A DNA stretch of 64,000 nt from Halorussus gelatinilyticus (GCF_023238445.1 NZ_CP096658.1:1302001-1366000), one strand, 5' to 3'; shown: positions 46,854-57,850, counted from the first letter of the stretch. Program-made: numbers and translations. Notes: generated by a model from the sequence alone, not told the origin.

Positions 46854-47849
46854 TTACTGCGTTCCGGTGCCGATGAGGTCGAACGGGTAGCCGTTGTCGT
46901 TCTCGTCCGCGTGTTCGTAGACGACGTGGGCCGCGGCCACGTCTTGGATGGCGAGACCCGTACTGTCGAAGACGGTGATGCCGTCCTCGTCGGTCCGGCC
47001 CGCCAAGTCGCCGACCACGATGTCGCCGACCTCGCCGTAGATGTCGTCGTCGGTCAGGACGCCCTCGTGGTACGGGACGTTGATTTCGCCCGAGTGGGTG
47101 GTCTGGGCGTGGTCGTCGATGACCAACTTGGCGTCGAGCAGAATCTCGTCGGCGAGTTCGTGCTTGCCCTCGGCGTCGGCACCCATCGCGTTGACGTGGG
47201 TGTGCTCGCCGATGTCCTCGCGCGAGACGATGGGGTCCTCGACCGGCGTGACCGTCGAGAGGACGTCGCACTGGGCGGCCTCCGCGATGGACCCCGCGCG
47301 AACCTCGAAGTCGTCCTCGAAGTAGTCGATGAAGTCGGCGACGCGCTCCTCGTCCAAGTCGCTGACGACGACCTCCTCGATGGGGCGGACCTCCGAGATG
47401 GCTTCCAGTTGCGTGTACGACTGGACGCCCGCGCCGACGACGCCCATCGTCGTCGCGTCCTCGACGGCGAGGTGGTCGGTGGCGACCGCGGCGGCCGCGC
47501 CGGTCCGCTTCATCGTGAGTTCGGTGCCGTCCATGATGGCCAGCGGGAAGGCGTTCTCGGGGTTCGAGTAGACCATCGTGCCCATCACGGTCGGCAGGTC
47601 GAAGTCCTCGGGGTTGTCGGGGTGGACGTTGACCCACTTGATGCCGGCGGCGTCCCAGTCGTCGGCCTCGAGGTAGGCGGGCATCGACCGGAAGTCCCCG
47701 TTGTACTGGGGCAGGTCGATGTAGGACTTGGCGGGCATCTGAGCGTCGCCGCGAGCGTAGGCGGCGAAGGCGTCCTCGACTGCCCGGATGACGTCTGCCA
47801 TCTGGGTGTTCTCGTCTACGGCTTCCTGATTCAGCAGGAGCGTGTCCAT
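46854..47849 (-). CDS. Ornithine cyclodeaminase/alanine dehydrogenase-type enzyme
   Basis: 331 residues of the mu-crystallin/ornithine cyclodeaminase fold. NAD-binding motif GVVGAGVQSYTQLEAI, substrate segment MPAKSYIDLPQYNGDFRSMP, GIKWVNVHPDN and the catalytic-Asp region HVNAMGADAEGKHEL. By likeness to the archaeal alanine dehydrogenase group, it probably interconverts alanine and pyruvate with NAD(H); cyclodeaminase activity remains possible. Minus-strand TATA AGTTTATAGTG at 47874-47884. Confidence 0.9.
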   Translation of the reverse strand: MDTLLLNQEAVDENTQMADVIRAVEDAFAAYARGDAQMPAKSYIDLPQYNGDFRSMPAYLEADDWDAAGIKWVNVHPDNPEDFDLPTVMGTMVYSNPENAFPLAIMDGTELTMKRTGAAAAVATDHLAVEDATTMGVVGAGVQSYTQLEAISEVRPIEEVVVSDLDEERVADFIDYFEDDFEVRAGSIAEAAQCDVLSTVTPVEDPIVSREDIGEHTHVNAMGADAEGKHELADEILLDAKLVIDDHAQTTHSGEINVPYHEGVLTDDDIYGEVGDIVVGDLAGRTDEDGITVFDSTGLAIQDVAAAHVVYEHADENDNGYPFDLIGTGTQ

Positions 47850-48019
47850 ACGTGGCTGGTGGTCCCTGCGGGCACTATAAACTATCTAAACCCGGCGAAT
47901 CGAGCAACCTTCGCCGTAAACGTGGTCCGACGAGCGCCCGAATGTTGTTCTGGAGATGAAAGTGATTTCTATCGTTTATTTTTCATACGAAATGTAGAAA
48001 TACTGCAGAATTATTTTTA

Positions 48020-48067
48020 CTAGTATAATAGAAAATAACAATCAGGCATTTGGCCTACAGGAGGTGA
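48020..48067 (+). promoter_or_regulatory. Promoter and perfect Shine-Dalgarno of a small ORF
   Basis: TATA-like AGTATAATA at 48022-48030 predicts a start near 48050. AGGAGGTGA at 48059-48067 matches nine bases of the complement to the 16S 3' end, the strongest ribosome-binding site I noticed in this window, six bases before ATG 48074. Confidence 0.55.
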
Positions 48068-48073
48068 GAAACG

Positions 48074-48136
48074 ATGTTTGGCTTCGTCGAAGCAATATAC
48101 TGCGCTCCCTTCAGTGGCGCTTGTATCATGGTGTAG
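48074..48136 (+). CDS. Candidate 20-residue microprotein
   Basis: ATG 48074 to TAG 48134-48136. Starts MFGFVEAIYC and ends ACIMV; it contains two Cys and is hydrophobic, so it may bind metal or the membrane. It uses AT-richer codons (TTT, ATA, TGT) than neighbours. A TATA box, a predicted 24-base leader with a nine-base Shine-Dalgarno, and a T6 run at about 48163 give the layout of a short transcription unit. Family unknown; it could also be a chance ORF or a leader peptide. Confidence 0.45.
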   Translation: MFGFVEAIYCAPFSGACIMV

Positions 48137-48410
48137 TATCGCACGACAACGGCGTTTTTTGCGGGAGTACCCCCGATGACGCCGGCCTTCGCGTTCTCGT
48201 TTTGAGAACTCTCGGAAATCGGGAGAGTCGAATTGCTAGCGGTCGCGCTGCTCGCACATCGTCGCTCGACGCACTCGCCGAGTTGCGACTCGACGGAAGC
48301 GGGAACTCGAAAGAAAGCGTCGGGTGTCGCCAACGGCGTTCGATTCGACGCGAAGGTCGGTCGTTGCGGTGGGTTCGGGAAACGACGGCGGAGAGGCGGT
48401 TAGGCCGAGC
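48137..48410. other. Intergenic region before the thermosome 3' end
   Basis: About 270 bases. A T6 run at 48163-48168 could end the small upstream transcript. No gene of normal coding character was found; the frame drawn here is a shadow. Confidence 0.45.
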
Positions 48411-50066
<1,656 letters not shown>

Positions 50067-50102
50067 AGTACACTCGATGATATAATTGCGATTCTATATA
50101 AA

Positions 50103-50462
50103 CCTTCTGTTCCTTGGTATGTGGTAACGTACTGTATCGTCGTACTTTCCCCGACCAAATCACCGACGAGAACCTCGGTACGCTGGGATAATCTGAGAAT
50201 CGTTCCCACGGAACGACCGCCGACCGCACCGACGGCTACGCGGGGGTTTATGTACAATTCACGGGTTCGCGGACGGTGTTCGTGCCTCGGACCGTCGATG
50301 ACGCGAGTCGAGCGCCTCTCGGCATCTAGCTACGTAGCGTATCTATGTAGAGTATCCATGTGGGCGTTTCACACCCGTCGAAAACGAGGGATATTAGCGA
50401 CTCAGTCGTATATATCGTGAAATTATAAGGGTACTTACTGTAGCTCGGGTTCTCGATACCTG
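50103..50462. other. Promoter region between thermosome and pst operon
   Basis: 360 bases with no gene. It contains the thermosome promoter at its left, direct repeats at 50332-50357, a GCTACGTAGC palindrome at 50329-50338 and AT-rich TATA candidates at 50408-50416 and 50422-50430 serving pstS. Confidence 0.5.
50329..50366 (+). promoter_or_regulatory. Direct repeats upstream of the pst operon (possible operator)
   Basis: Two adjoining 13-base repeats, ACGTAGCGTATCT (50332-50344) and ATGTAGAGTATCC (50345-50357), match at 10 of 13; a third partial copy (ATGTGGGCG) follows. The first overlaps the palindrome GCTACGTAGC. They lie 60-90 bases before the TATA elements, a fitting place for a phosphate-responsive regulator. 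Role inferred. Confidence 0.45.
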
Positions 50463-51668
50463 ATGACGTCTGATAACGGACGGCAGTCGGACGACGTATC
50501 GCGCCGGATGTTCCTGCTCGCGTCTGGTGCAGGTGTCACGACCGCGCTCGCCGGATGTTCCGGGAGTTCGAAAGACAACTCCACCACCGAGTCGAACGAC
50601 GACTCCGGCAACTCCGAGACCGCGACCGAGGAGTCGATGGGCGGGGAGACCACGACCGAAACCCAGTCCTCCAAACTCGACACCTCGATGCTCAGCGCCG
50701 AGGGGTCCTCGACGGTCTACCCCATCTCCAACAAGGGGAGTTCCTACTGGAACTCCAACGCGCCGCCGAGCGACGGCGAGTACTGGGGCTCGTCCAGCGA
50801 GGGCACCGTCCCCGGCTGGAGCGAAATCAAGACCGACGAGCACCTCGCCGACTACTTCGCCAGCCTCTACGGCTACGAGACGACGGGCCAGCAGACCAAC
50901 CCGCCGTTTCCGACCACGGTCGGCCTGAGCCACTCCGGCACCGGGTGTAAGTCCGTCCGCGACGGTCTCGTGGACATCGGCAACTCCTCGGGTCCCATCA
51001 CGGCCGAACTCGGCATCAGCGAGAAGAAGGCCAAGGAGAACTACGTCGACCACGTCGTCGGCCGCGACGGTCAGCCCGTCGTCGTGAGCAAGGACATCTG
51101 GGACGCCGGCGTCCAGAAGCTCACCGGCGCGCAGATCAAGAAGATCTACCAGAACGAGATTACCAACTGGAAGGAAGTCGGCGGTCCCGACAAGGAGATT
51201 TACTGCGTCGGCCGCGCGGAGGGGTCGGGTACCGACACCGCGTTCCGTCTCAACATGCTCGGTTCCGCCGACGCCCCGATGCCCGGCGTGGACACCCGGA
51301 AGGGCCAGAACCAGCAGGTCAAGACCGTCGTCCAGCAGAACGAGGGCGCCATCGCGTACATGGCGCTGGCGTTCACCGGCCCGCAGGTCAAGCCCATCGC
51401 CATCGAGTTCGACGGCACGACCTACAAGCCCGACAAGAGCGCCCAGCACACCATCTTCGACAGCGCGTATCCGCTCAACCGCGACCTCCACATGTACACG
51501 AAGAAGACCGAACAGACGCCGAGCGGCACGGACAAGCAGGAGGCCGCGTTCATCAACATGTTCCTGACCAAGTTCGGTCAGAAGGTGTTCGTCGAGGATA
51601 ACAACTACATCCCGCTTCCGACGAAGGACATCGAGAAAGAGCGCAACAAGCTGCCCGAGCAGGTGTGA
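50463..51668 (+). CDS. pstS: Phosphate ABC transporter substrate-binding lipoprotein
   Basis: 401 residues. The N-terminus has a twin-arginine signal and lipobox (SRRMFLLASG..ALAGC), so it is exported folded by Tat and lipid-anchored at residue about 32. A Ser/Thr/Glu linker follows. Mature phosphate-binding domain: SAEGSSTVYPIS at the N-side of the phosphate site, then GRAEGSGTDTAFRLNML. It captures Pi for PstCA. First gene of pstSCAB-phoU; an AT-rich promoter is upstream. Confidence 0.96.
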   Translation: MTSDNGRQSDDVSRRMFLLASGAGVTTALAGCSGSSKDNSTTESNDDSGNSETATEESMGGETTTETQSSKLDTSMLSAEGSSTVYPISNKGSSYWNSNAPPSDGEYWGSSSEGTVPGWSEIKTDEHLADYFASLYGYETTGQQTNPPFPTTVGLSHSGTGCKSVRDGLVDIGNSSGPITAELGISEKKAKENYVDHVVGRDGQPVVVSKDIWDAGVQKLTGAQIKKIYQNEITNWKEVGGPDKEIYCVGRAEGSGTDTAFRLNMLGSADAPMPGVDTRKGQNQQVKTVVQQNEGAIAYMALAFTGPQVKPIAIEFDGTTYKPDKSAQHTIFDSAYPLNRDLHMYTKKTEQTPSGTDKQEAAFINMFLTKFGQKVFVEDNNYIPLPTKDIEKERNKLPEQV

Positions 51669-51733
51669 GGTAGCGAACCGCCGGTGTGTCCTTCGTCGTT
51701 CCGTTTTCGAATACATTGGTAAGATCACAATAA

Positions 51734-52864
51734 ATGGCATCTGTGACTGACGCTGACTCGACCGAGCCCCGCGGCGCGTTCCGGCGCAAACTGGCCGACG
51801 CCCGCGAGCAGGTCGAAGACGCAGAGAACACTGCGCTCGTGGCTGGTGCGGCGGGCTCGCTGACGCTTCTGGGGACGTTCGTCGGCTTCCTCGTGATGTC
51901 GCCGCTGACGGTCGTGGCGCTCCTCGGTTTCGTGGCGACCGTGGCGTACGGCTGGTTCCGACACCAAGCGGTGACCGCACACGCACTGGCACTGGTGATG
52001 ACGGTCTCGACCCTCCTGATTCTGGGACTCATCACGGTGTTCATCTTCCTCGAAGCGTGGCCCGCGTTCGAGTACGCGAGCGTGGAACTGTACGGCATCG
52101 AAATCCCCGGTCTCAGGCTGTTCACCGAGACGCAGTGGGACCCAGTGACCGACAAGCGGTTCTCGCTCGTGCCGATGATTCACGGGACCGTCGTGGTGAC
52201 GGTCATCGCCACGCTCGTCGCCGGACCGCTCGGCGTCGCGGCCGCCCTGTTCATCAGCGAGGTCGCGCCCCCGACCGTCCGCGAGTTCGTCAAGCCCGCG
52301 GTCGAGATTCTGGCGGGCATCCCCTCCATCGTCTACGGGTTCATCGGGTTCACCATCCTCAGCCCGTGGGCGAGCGACCAGTTCGACCTCGTGGGACAGG
52401 GGACCTACCTCTTCGTCGGTATCGTCGTCGGCCTGATGTCACTGCCGACGGTGGTGTCGGTCGCCGAGGACGCCCTGAACAGCGTGCCCGAGTCGATGAA
52501 GAGCGGGTCGCTCGCGCTCGGGACGACCGACTGGCAGACCATGTCCACGATTACCCTGCCGGCGGCGTTCTCGGGCGTCTCGGCCGCGGTCCTGCTGGGC
52601 GTCGGTCGCGCCATCGGCGAGACGATGGCCGCGACCGTGATGCTCCGCAACAGCCCCGCGCTCCCGGACCCGATTTACAACGTCTTCTACGGGTACGAGA
52701 CGCTCACGTCGCTCATCGCGGCCCGGTACGGGAGTTCCCACGGGCTCCAGTTCAACGCGCTGTTCGCGGCCGGGGTCGTCCTCTTCGTGACGGTCCTGTT
52801 CCTCAGCGTCGGGTCGCAACTCATCGAGCGACGCATGGAAGAGAAACTCGGAGGTGACCCGTGA
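51734..52864 (+). CDS. pstC: Phosphate ABC transporter permease PstC
   Basis: 376 residues. A charged N-terminal segment is followed by about eight hydrophobic helices. The EAA-type loop that contacts PstB is [16 protein letters not shown]. Together with PstA it forms the channel. Its TGA (52862-52864) overlaps the pstA ATG by one base. A hydrophilic loop near residues 120-150 ([17 protein letters not shown]) is likely extracellular. Confidence 0.95.
   Translation: MASVTDADSTEPRGAFRRKLADAREQVEDAENTALVAGAAGSLTLLGTFVGFLVMSPLTVVALLGFVATVAYGWFRHQAVTAHALALVMTVSTLLILGLITVFIFLEAWPAFEYASVELYGIEIPGLRLFTETQWDPVTDKRFSLVPMIHGTVVVTVIATLVAGPLGVAAALFISEVAPPTVREFVKPAVEILAGIPSIVYGFIGFTILSPWASDQFDLVGQGTYLFVGIVVGLMSLPTVVSVAEDALNSVPESMKSGSLALGTTDWQTMSTITLPAAFSGVSAAVLLGVGRAIGETMAATVMLRNSPALPDPIYNVFYGYETLTSLIAARYGSSHGLQFNALFAAGVVLFVTVLFLSVGSQLIERRMEEKLGGDP
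52850..52857 (+). promoter_or_regulatory. Perfect Shine-Dalgarno for pstA
   Basis: GGAGGTGA, exact complement of the 16S 3' end, six bases before ATG 52864. It decides between the overlapping GTG 52861 and ATG 52864 starts in favour of ATG. Confidence 0.65.
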
Positions 52865-54495
52865 TGAGCGGTCTCACCGACGACGACCGAGACGCCCTCG
52901 TCCGCGAGGGGACCTCGGTCCCGGAGATGGTCGCGGCCTCGACGGTGGGACTCTCGGCCCTGCTGTTCGCGCTGGCGCTCACCGCCCACTTCGAGCTGTT
53001 CACGATGACCGACGCCGTCGCCGGCGTCCCGATGGTAACCGCGCTCGGCGCGCTCCTCGCGCTTCTGGCCGGGACCATCCTCGGCTTCGGCGTCGCGTCG
53101 CGCCTCGAATACCTGGCGACCGAACCGCAGACCGACGCCGGACTCGTCGCGGCGACGGCGTTCTCGGGCATCTGGTTCGTCGTCGGCGGACTCGTCGGCT
53201 CCCAGACGTTCGGTCTCGGTTTCGTCGGCTGGCTGTTCACCGGGCTCGCCGCGGCCGGTCTCGCGTTCGCCGCGACGGTCGTCCCCCGCGAGGACGTCGG
53301 CTCGACGCTGCCTGCGGGCGCGCTCGCGCTGTTCGCCGGTCTCGTCTTCGTGACGGGCACCATCGGCCAAGACTGGTCGTGGACGCCGAACGGACTCCGC
53401 GCGACCTTCTTCCCCCGGTTCGTCGTCCCGACCGTCGTCATGTTCTGCGCGCTGGTCCTCGGCTGGTCGGCCGCGAAGGCCTACGGCGGCTTCGGAGCGC
53501 GGGGCCGCCACGTCGGCGCGCACGTCCTCATCTATCTCAACGCCTCGGCCATCATCGCGGTGCTGTTCGGTCTCGTCGCGTTCGTCGTCGCCAAGGGCGT
53601 CCCCGGTCTCTTCCAAGGACTCACGCTCGGTGCCGGGGCCGGACCGGAGACGACTATCGCGCTGTTCGGCTTCAGCCACACCATCGTCTGGCCGGTCTCG
53701 TGGCCGTTCCTCATGAACGGCGTCTCGCTGCTGGCGGAGGTAGACGGCGTCCTCCCGGCCATCGCGGGGACGGTCTGGCTCGTCGTCGGTGCGGTGCTGT
53801 TCGCGGTCCCGCTGGGCGTCGGCGCGGCCGTCTTCCTCAGCGAGTACGCCGACGAGGGCCGGTTCACCGAACTCGTCGAAATCGCCACCAACGGGCTGTG
53901 GAGTACGCCGAGCATCGTCTACGGGCTGTTCGGCTACGCCTTCCTCATCCCGCGGTTCGGCGGCCAGAAGTCGCTGCTCTCGGGGATGCTCACGCTCGGG
54001 TTCATGCTCCTCCCGCTGGTTGTCATCACCGGCCGCGAGGCGATGCTCTCGGTCCCCGACGAGTACCGCGACGCCAGCGCCGCGCTCGGCGTCACGAAGT
54101 GGGAGACCATCCGGAGCGTCGTCCTCCCGGCCGCGCTCCCCGGCATCGTCACCGGCGTCATCTTGGGCGTCGGTCGCGTCGCTGGCGAGACCGCGCCCAT
54201 CCTGCTGACGATGGCCGGCGGCACGTTCCTGCCGGGAAGCCAGACCGTGGACGTCATCGGCGGGTTCGAGTTCATAGCCTCGCCGCCGTTCGTGACGAAC
54301 CCCGAACTCCTGCAAGCGACCAGCGCGCTCCCCTATCAGGTGTACGCGCTCGTCACGGCGGGCGTCGGCGGCCCGCTCGACAATCCGGACAACTTCGCGT
54401 GGGGACTCACGCTGGTCCTGCTCGCTATCGTCCTCGCGTTCTACGCCATCGGCATCGCAACGAGACACTACTTCAGGAAGAAACTCTACCAATGA
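52864..54495 (+). CDS. pstA: Phosphate ABC transporter permease PstA with long N-terminal membrane extension
   Basis: 543 residues, nearly twice the usual 280-300. The C-terminal half is canonical: [18 protein letters not shown], then the EAA loop [33 protein letters not shown]. The extra 250 N-terminal residues hold about six hydrophobic helices and no domain I recognise. Starts at ATG 52864 after a perfect Shine-Dalgarno and ends with ATGA overlap with pstB. Confidence 0.94.
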   Translation: MSGLTDDDRDALVREGTSVPEMVAASTVGLSALLFALALTAHFELFTMTDAVAGVPMVTALGALLALLAGTILGFGVASRLEYLATEPQTDAGLVAATAFSGIWFVVGGLVGSQTFGLGFVGWLFTGLAAAGLAFAATVVPREDVGSTLPAGALALFAGLVFVTGTIGQDWSWTPNGLRATFFPRFVVPTVVMFCALVLGWSAAKAYGGFGARGRHVGAHVLIYLNASAIIAVLFGLVAFVVAKGVPGLFQGLTLGAGAGPETTIALFGFSHTIVWPVSWPFLMNGVSLLAEVDGVLPAIAGTVWLVVGAVLFAVPLGVGAAVFLSEYADEGRFTELVEIATNGLWSTPSIVYGLFGYAFLIPRFGGQKSLLSGMLTLGFMLLPLVVITGREAMLSVPDEYRDASAALGVTKWETIRSVVLPAALPGIVTGVILGVGRVAGETAPILLTMAGGTFLPGSQTVDVIGGFEFIASPPFVTNPELLQATSALPYQVYALVTAGVGGPLDNPDNFAWGLTLVLLAIVLAFYAIGIATRHYFRKKLYQ

Positions 54496-55535
54496 CAGAG
54501 AGTACCCTCGATTCCACGTCACGGACGGAGAGTAGCACCGACCCGACGCCCTCGACGGAGGCGTCCGATTCGCCCGCGATGGAAACGTCCGAGTCCCGGA
54601 CGGAAACGTCCGAGTCGCCCGGCATCGCGTCGCCCGGCATCGCGTCGCCCGGCATCGCGTCGCCCGGCGGAGCTTCCGAGACCACGACGGGCGAGTCCGA
54701 AGAGACCGTTCAGGACGAGTGGACTCGATACGACTTCGAGGGCGCGCCCAAGATTTCGGTCGAGGACTTGGACGTGTTCTACGGCGACGACCACGCGCTC
54801 AAGGGCGTCTCGATGGACGTGCCCGAGAACAGCGTCACGGCGCTCGTCGGACCATCCGGGTGCGGGAAATCGACGTTCCTGCGGTGTCTCAACCGCATGA
54901 ACGACCGTATCAACGCCGCGACCGTCGAGGGGTCGGTCGAACTCGACGGCGACGAAATCTATCAGGACGGCGTGAACCTCGTGGAACTGCGCAAGCGCGT
55001 CGGGATGGTCTTCCAAGCTCCCAATCCGTTCCCGAAGTCGATTCGGGACAACATCGCCTACGGGCCGCGCAAGCACGGCGACATCAACGACGGCCTGCTC
55101 GACAAACTCCTCGGGCGCGCCGACGAGGACAAGGAAGACGAAATCGTCGAGCGGTCGCTCAAGCAGGCCGCGCTCTGGGAGGAGGTCAGCGACCGACTGG
55201 ACGACAACGCGCTCGGTCTCTCCGGCGGCCAACAACAGCGCCTCTGCATCGGCCGGTGTCTCGCGGTCGACCCCGAGGTCATCCTGATGGACGAACCCGC
55301 CTCGGCGCTCGACCCCATCGCCACCGCCAAAATCGAGGACCTCATCGACGACCTCTCGGAGGATTACACGGTCGTCATCGTCACGCACAACATGCAACAG
55401 GCCGCCCGCATCTCCGACCAGACCGCCGTCTTCCTCACCGGCGGCGACCTCGTGGAGTACGGCGAGACCGACCAGATATTCGAGAACCCCAACAGCCAGC
55501 GCGTCGAGGACTACATCACCGGGAAGTTCGGATAA
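54492..55535 (+). CDS. pstB: Phosphate ABC transporter ATP-binding protein PstB
   Basis: 347 residues, of which the first 80 are a disordered Ser/Thr/Glu extension holding a tandem repeat of five residues (SPGIA). The ATPase domain follows: Walker [16 protein letters not shown]-loop QAPNPFP, signature [13 protein letters not shown], Walker [14 protein letters not shown] and H-loop [10 protein letters not shown]. Starts inside the pstA stop (ATGA). Couples ATP hydrolysis to uptake through PstCA. Confidence 0.96.
   Translation: MTESTLDSTSRTESSTDPTPSTEASDSPAMETSESRTETSESPGIASPGIASPGIASPGGASETTTGESEETVQDEWTRYDFEGAPKISVEDLDVFYGDDHALKGVSMDVPENSVTALVGPSGCGKSTFLRCLNRMNDRINAATVEGSVELDGDEIYQDGVNLVELRKRVGMVFQAPNPFPKSIRDNIAYGPRKHGDINDGLLDKLLGRADEDKEDEIVERSLKQAALWEEVSDRLDDNALGLSGGQQQRLCIGRCLAVDPEVILMDEPASALDPIATAKIEDLIDDLSEDYTVVIVTHNMQQAARISDQTAVFLTGGDLVEYGETDQIFENPNSQRVEDYITGKFG
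54612..54668 (+). repeat. 15-base tandem repeat inside pstB
   Basis: Four copies of a unit like GCGTCGCCCGGCATC encode repeating SPGIA; the last is diverged. In-frame length means copy-number change would not break the gene. Confidence 0.75.
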
Positions 55536-55536
55536 C

Positions 55537-56559
55537 ATGAGCAGTTCGACAACGGACACCGAGATTTCCCGCAAAGTTCAGTCCGTCGGCGGCTCGTCGT
55601 TCACGGTGTCGCTCCCGAAGGAGTGGGCGACCGACCACGGACTCGAAGCCGGAAACGAGGTCTACCTCTACCCCCACGAGGACGGCACGCTCATCGTCCG
55701 GACCTGCGAGCGCGGCGCTGGCGACCCGGCCCCCGAAATCCCGGTCGGCGAGCTATCGAGCGAGAAACTCCCGTGGGTCGTCTACGCCCTCTACGTCGCG
55801 GGCGAGGACCGTTTCACGCTTCGAACCGACGGCCGGTTCACCTCCGCGGAGCGCCGGACGATAACCACCGCGGGCAACGACCTCGTCGGACTCGAAGTCG
55901 CCGACGAATCGACCGACGGCGTCACCTTCCGGACTATGCGCCGCTCCCAACGGCTCCCCATCGGCCAGACCGTGCTGAACCTCCGGTACGTCGCGCTCTC
56001 GATGCACCGGAGCGCCACGAGCGCGCTCCTCGACGCCGATTCGGACCGCGCCGGCGAGGTCCTGCGCCAACCCGAGGACGTGGACCGCCAGTTCGCGCTG
56101 GTCAGTCGGTGCGTCGAGCGCCGCATCACTCTCCCCCGCGGGCCGACTCGTCCGGATTTAGACCGCCGGACGGCGCTCGACTACTACGCCATTTCGCGCG
56201 AACTCGACGGCATCGCGTCGTGCGCCGAGCGCATCGCCGGCGTCGCCCGAGAACTCGACGCGCCGCCGTCCGGGTCGCTGGAGTCCGAACTGGCCGACTA
56301 CGCCCGCCGCTCGCGGCGCGTGGTCGAGCGAGCGGTCGAGGCGACCATCAACGGCCGCTCGGCGGAAACCGCCTACGACGCGCTCGACCAGTGCGAGAGT
56401 CTCCGAGACGACCTCGACCTACTGGACCCGCCCTCCGTCGAGCCCAGCGAGATGGACTCGTACTACGTCGCGCTCCTACTGGACGCCCTCGACCGGACGG
56501 CCGACCACGGCGGGAACATCGCCGAGCGCGCGCTCAAGATGGCGCTTCGCGTGGAGTAG
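55537..56559 (+). CDS. phoU: PhoU-family regulator with N-terminal AbrB-type DNA-binding domain
   Basis: 340 residues. Residues 8-55 (SRKVQSVGGSSFTVSLPKEW, then GLEAGNEVYLYPHEDGTLIV) form a SpoVT/AbrB-type DNA-binding domain. The rest is helical PhoU-like sequence with two repeats (LNLRYVALSMHRSATSALLD; DYYAISRELDGIASCAERIAG; LLLDALDRTADHGGNIAERA). The combination suggests it senses the transporter state and binds DNA directly, in place of PhoB/PhoR. Follows pstB by one base. Confidence 0.92.
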   Translation: MSSSTTDTEISRKVQSVGGSSFTVSLPKEWATDHGLEAGNEVYLYPHEDGTLIVRTCERGAGDPAPEIPVGELSSEKLPWVVYALYVAGEDRFTLRTDGRFTSAERRTITTAGNDLVGLEVADESTDGVTFRTMRRSQRLPIGQTVLNLRYVALSMHRSATSALLDADSDRAGEVLRQPEDVDRQFALVSRCVERRITLPRGPTRPDLDRRTALDYYAISRELDGIASCAERIAGVARELDAPPSGSLESELADYARRSRRVVERAVEATINGRSAETAYDALDQCESLRDDLDLLDPPSVEPSEMDSYYVALLLDALDRTADHGGNIAERALKMALRVE

Positions 56560-56694
56560 GTCGGTTCACTGCGTGGTTTCGCTTTTCGCCACGAGGTTCG
56601 TCCCGGAAACGGTTGTTAGACTGAAAACCACGGGATTCCGATTGAGAACTCTCCGCGCCGCTACTCGTCGCTCCCGGAGCAGAAATCACAGAAA

Positions 56695-56790
56695 CGCCGG
56701 GACTGGGATTTGAACCCGGAGCCAGACGGTCCGGGCGTGCGGCCTGCGGCCGTTCCGGGCGTGCGACTGGCAGGGGTTCAAATCCCAGCT
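56695..56790 (-). pseudogene. Scrambled partial copy of tRNA-Ser
   Basis: Bases 56695-56717 are identical over 23 positions to the last 23 bases of the intact tRNA-Ser at 56861-56883 (acceptor strand plus T-arm). A 15-base T-arm sequence recurs inverted at 56774-56788. A 12-base repeat TCCGGGCGTGCG occurs at 56730-56741 and 56754-56765. No acceptor 5' strand or cloverleaf exists, so it is not a working tRNA. It looks like a tRNA remnant or integration scar. Confidence 0.65.
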
Positions 56791-56860
56791 TGCTGTCTAC
56801 TTCCTGCTCACGGCGAGGCGAGCACACGAGTCGCTCGCCGTGTGTAGTTCCAGGAGAATA

Positions 56861-56942
56861 CGCCGGGACTGGGATTTGAACCCAGAACCCCGTAAGGGGA
56901 CACGCTTTCCAGGCGTGCGCTTTGCCATTCGGCCATCCCGGC
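56861..56942 (-). tRNA. tRNA-Ser (GGA)
   Basis: 82 bases. Acceptor GCCGGGA / TCCCGGC with discriminator G. Anticodon stem CACGC/GCGTG with loop CTGGAAA, anticodon GGA. Long variable arm (CCCC..GGGG) as expected for Ser, and T-arm CTGGG-TTCAAAT-CCCAG. No intron. Confidence 0.97.
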
Positions 56943-57101
56943 CCGTACGATGGTAGTTCCGTCCGTCGCTTAAACCCTTCCCTTTCGGCCGATTGGCGCG
57001 CGTCGAGCGGGCCGCTCGACGCGCAAGCGCTCGCCGTCACGAAGACAGCTACGGCGTTCCTAAACGAACGAAAATATTTCCCGAAGAATGCTAAAGATAT
57101 C

Positions 57102-57314
57102 TCAGTCGAACAGTCGTCCGTCGGCCAGATACGACAGCACCGTCGCGCCCAATCCGACGACCAGCGCCACGCCCGCCTTGACCGCCAGCGAGTAGCGATA
57201 CCCCGCGAGGAGTTCGTACGCCTGCACGGCGACCAGAAACGCCAGCAGGCCGACGACGCCCCAGAGGAGACTCGCCTTCACGCGCGGGCGAACCGGTCCC
57301 AACTCCAGCGCCAC
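57102..57314 (-). CDS. Small two-helix membrane protein downstream of ridA
   Basis: 70 residues. Helices LLWGVVGLLAFLVAVQAY and VKAGVALVVGLGATVLSYLA. It follows ridA with a one-base gap, so the two are co-transcribed. Function not recognised. Confidence 0.75.
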   Translation of the reverse strand: MALELGPVRPRVKASLLWGVVGLLAFLVAVQAYELLAGYRYSLAVKAGVALVVGLGATVLSYLADGRLFD

Positions 57315-57315
57315 G

Positions 57316-57696
57316 TTACTCGCTGGACGCGATGACCTCGATTTCGACGCCGACGCCCTTCGGGAGGTTGCCCGCCTCGACCGCGCTCCGGGCGGGCGGA
57401 TTGTCCTGGAAGTACTCCTTGTAGGCGTCGTTCATCTCGTCGAAGTCCTCGATGTCGTCCAAGAACACCGTGACCTTCAGCACGTCCTGCATCGTCAGGC
57501 CCTCCTCTTCGAGGATGGCCTTCACGTTTTCGAGGCTCTGGCGCGTCTGGACCGCGATTTCCTCGTCGTCCAGCAGGTCGCCGTCGGGCGTCATCGGAAT
57601 CTGGCCCGCGGTGAACACCATGTCGCCGTTGGTCGTCGCCTGACTGTACGCGCCGACCGCCTCGGGCGCGTCCTGCGTGCTGATGATGCGCTTCAT
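57316..57696 (-). CDS. ridA: RidA-family 2-iminobutanoate/2-iminopropanoate deaminase
   Basis: 126 residues from ATG 57696. GAYSQATTNGDMVFTAGQIP and PPARSAVEAGNLPKGVGVEIEV are the family signatures; the catalytic Arg is in ARSAVE. RidA hydrolyses the reactive enamine/imine released by PLP dehydratases. A threonine dehydratase lies upstream on the same strand, so the two probably act in series. The longer frame upstream is non-coding in character. Confidence 0.95.
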   Translation of the reverse strand: MKRIISTQDAPEAVGAYSQATTNGDMVFTAGQIPMTPDGDLLDDEEIAVQTRQSLENVKAILEEEGLTMQDVLKVTVFLDDIEDFDEMNDAYKEYFQDNPPARSAVEAGNLPKGVGVEIEVIASSE

Positions 57697-57850
57697 ACTC
57701 CTATCATTCTCGCTATGGCACTTAAACGTAGGCGGGACCGACTGGAGGACTTCGCGGGTGACGAGGGACGAAGCCGTTCGTTCGGCGAGAGCGAGACGCG
57801 GCACTCGGTCCGCCGAACGCCGAGGAGGGGGTTCGGCCGCAGTCGCAGTT

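Noticed and set aside
54612-54668. Repeat in pstB considered as a CRISPR fragment
   Set aside because: Units are contiguous, in frame, and have no spacers.
56695-56800. Second functional tRNA
   Set aside because: No 5' acceptor strand complementary to the 3' end and no anticodon arm in order.
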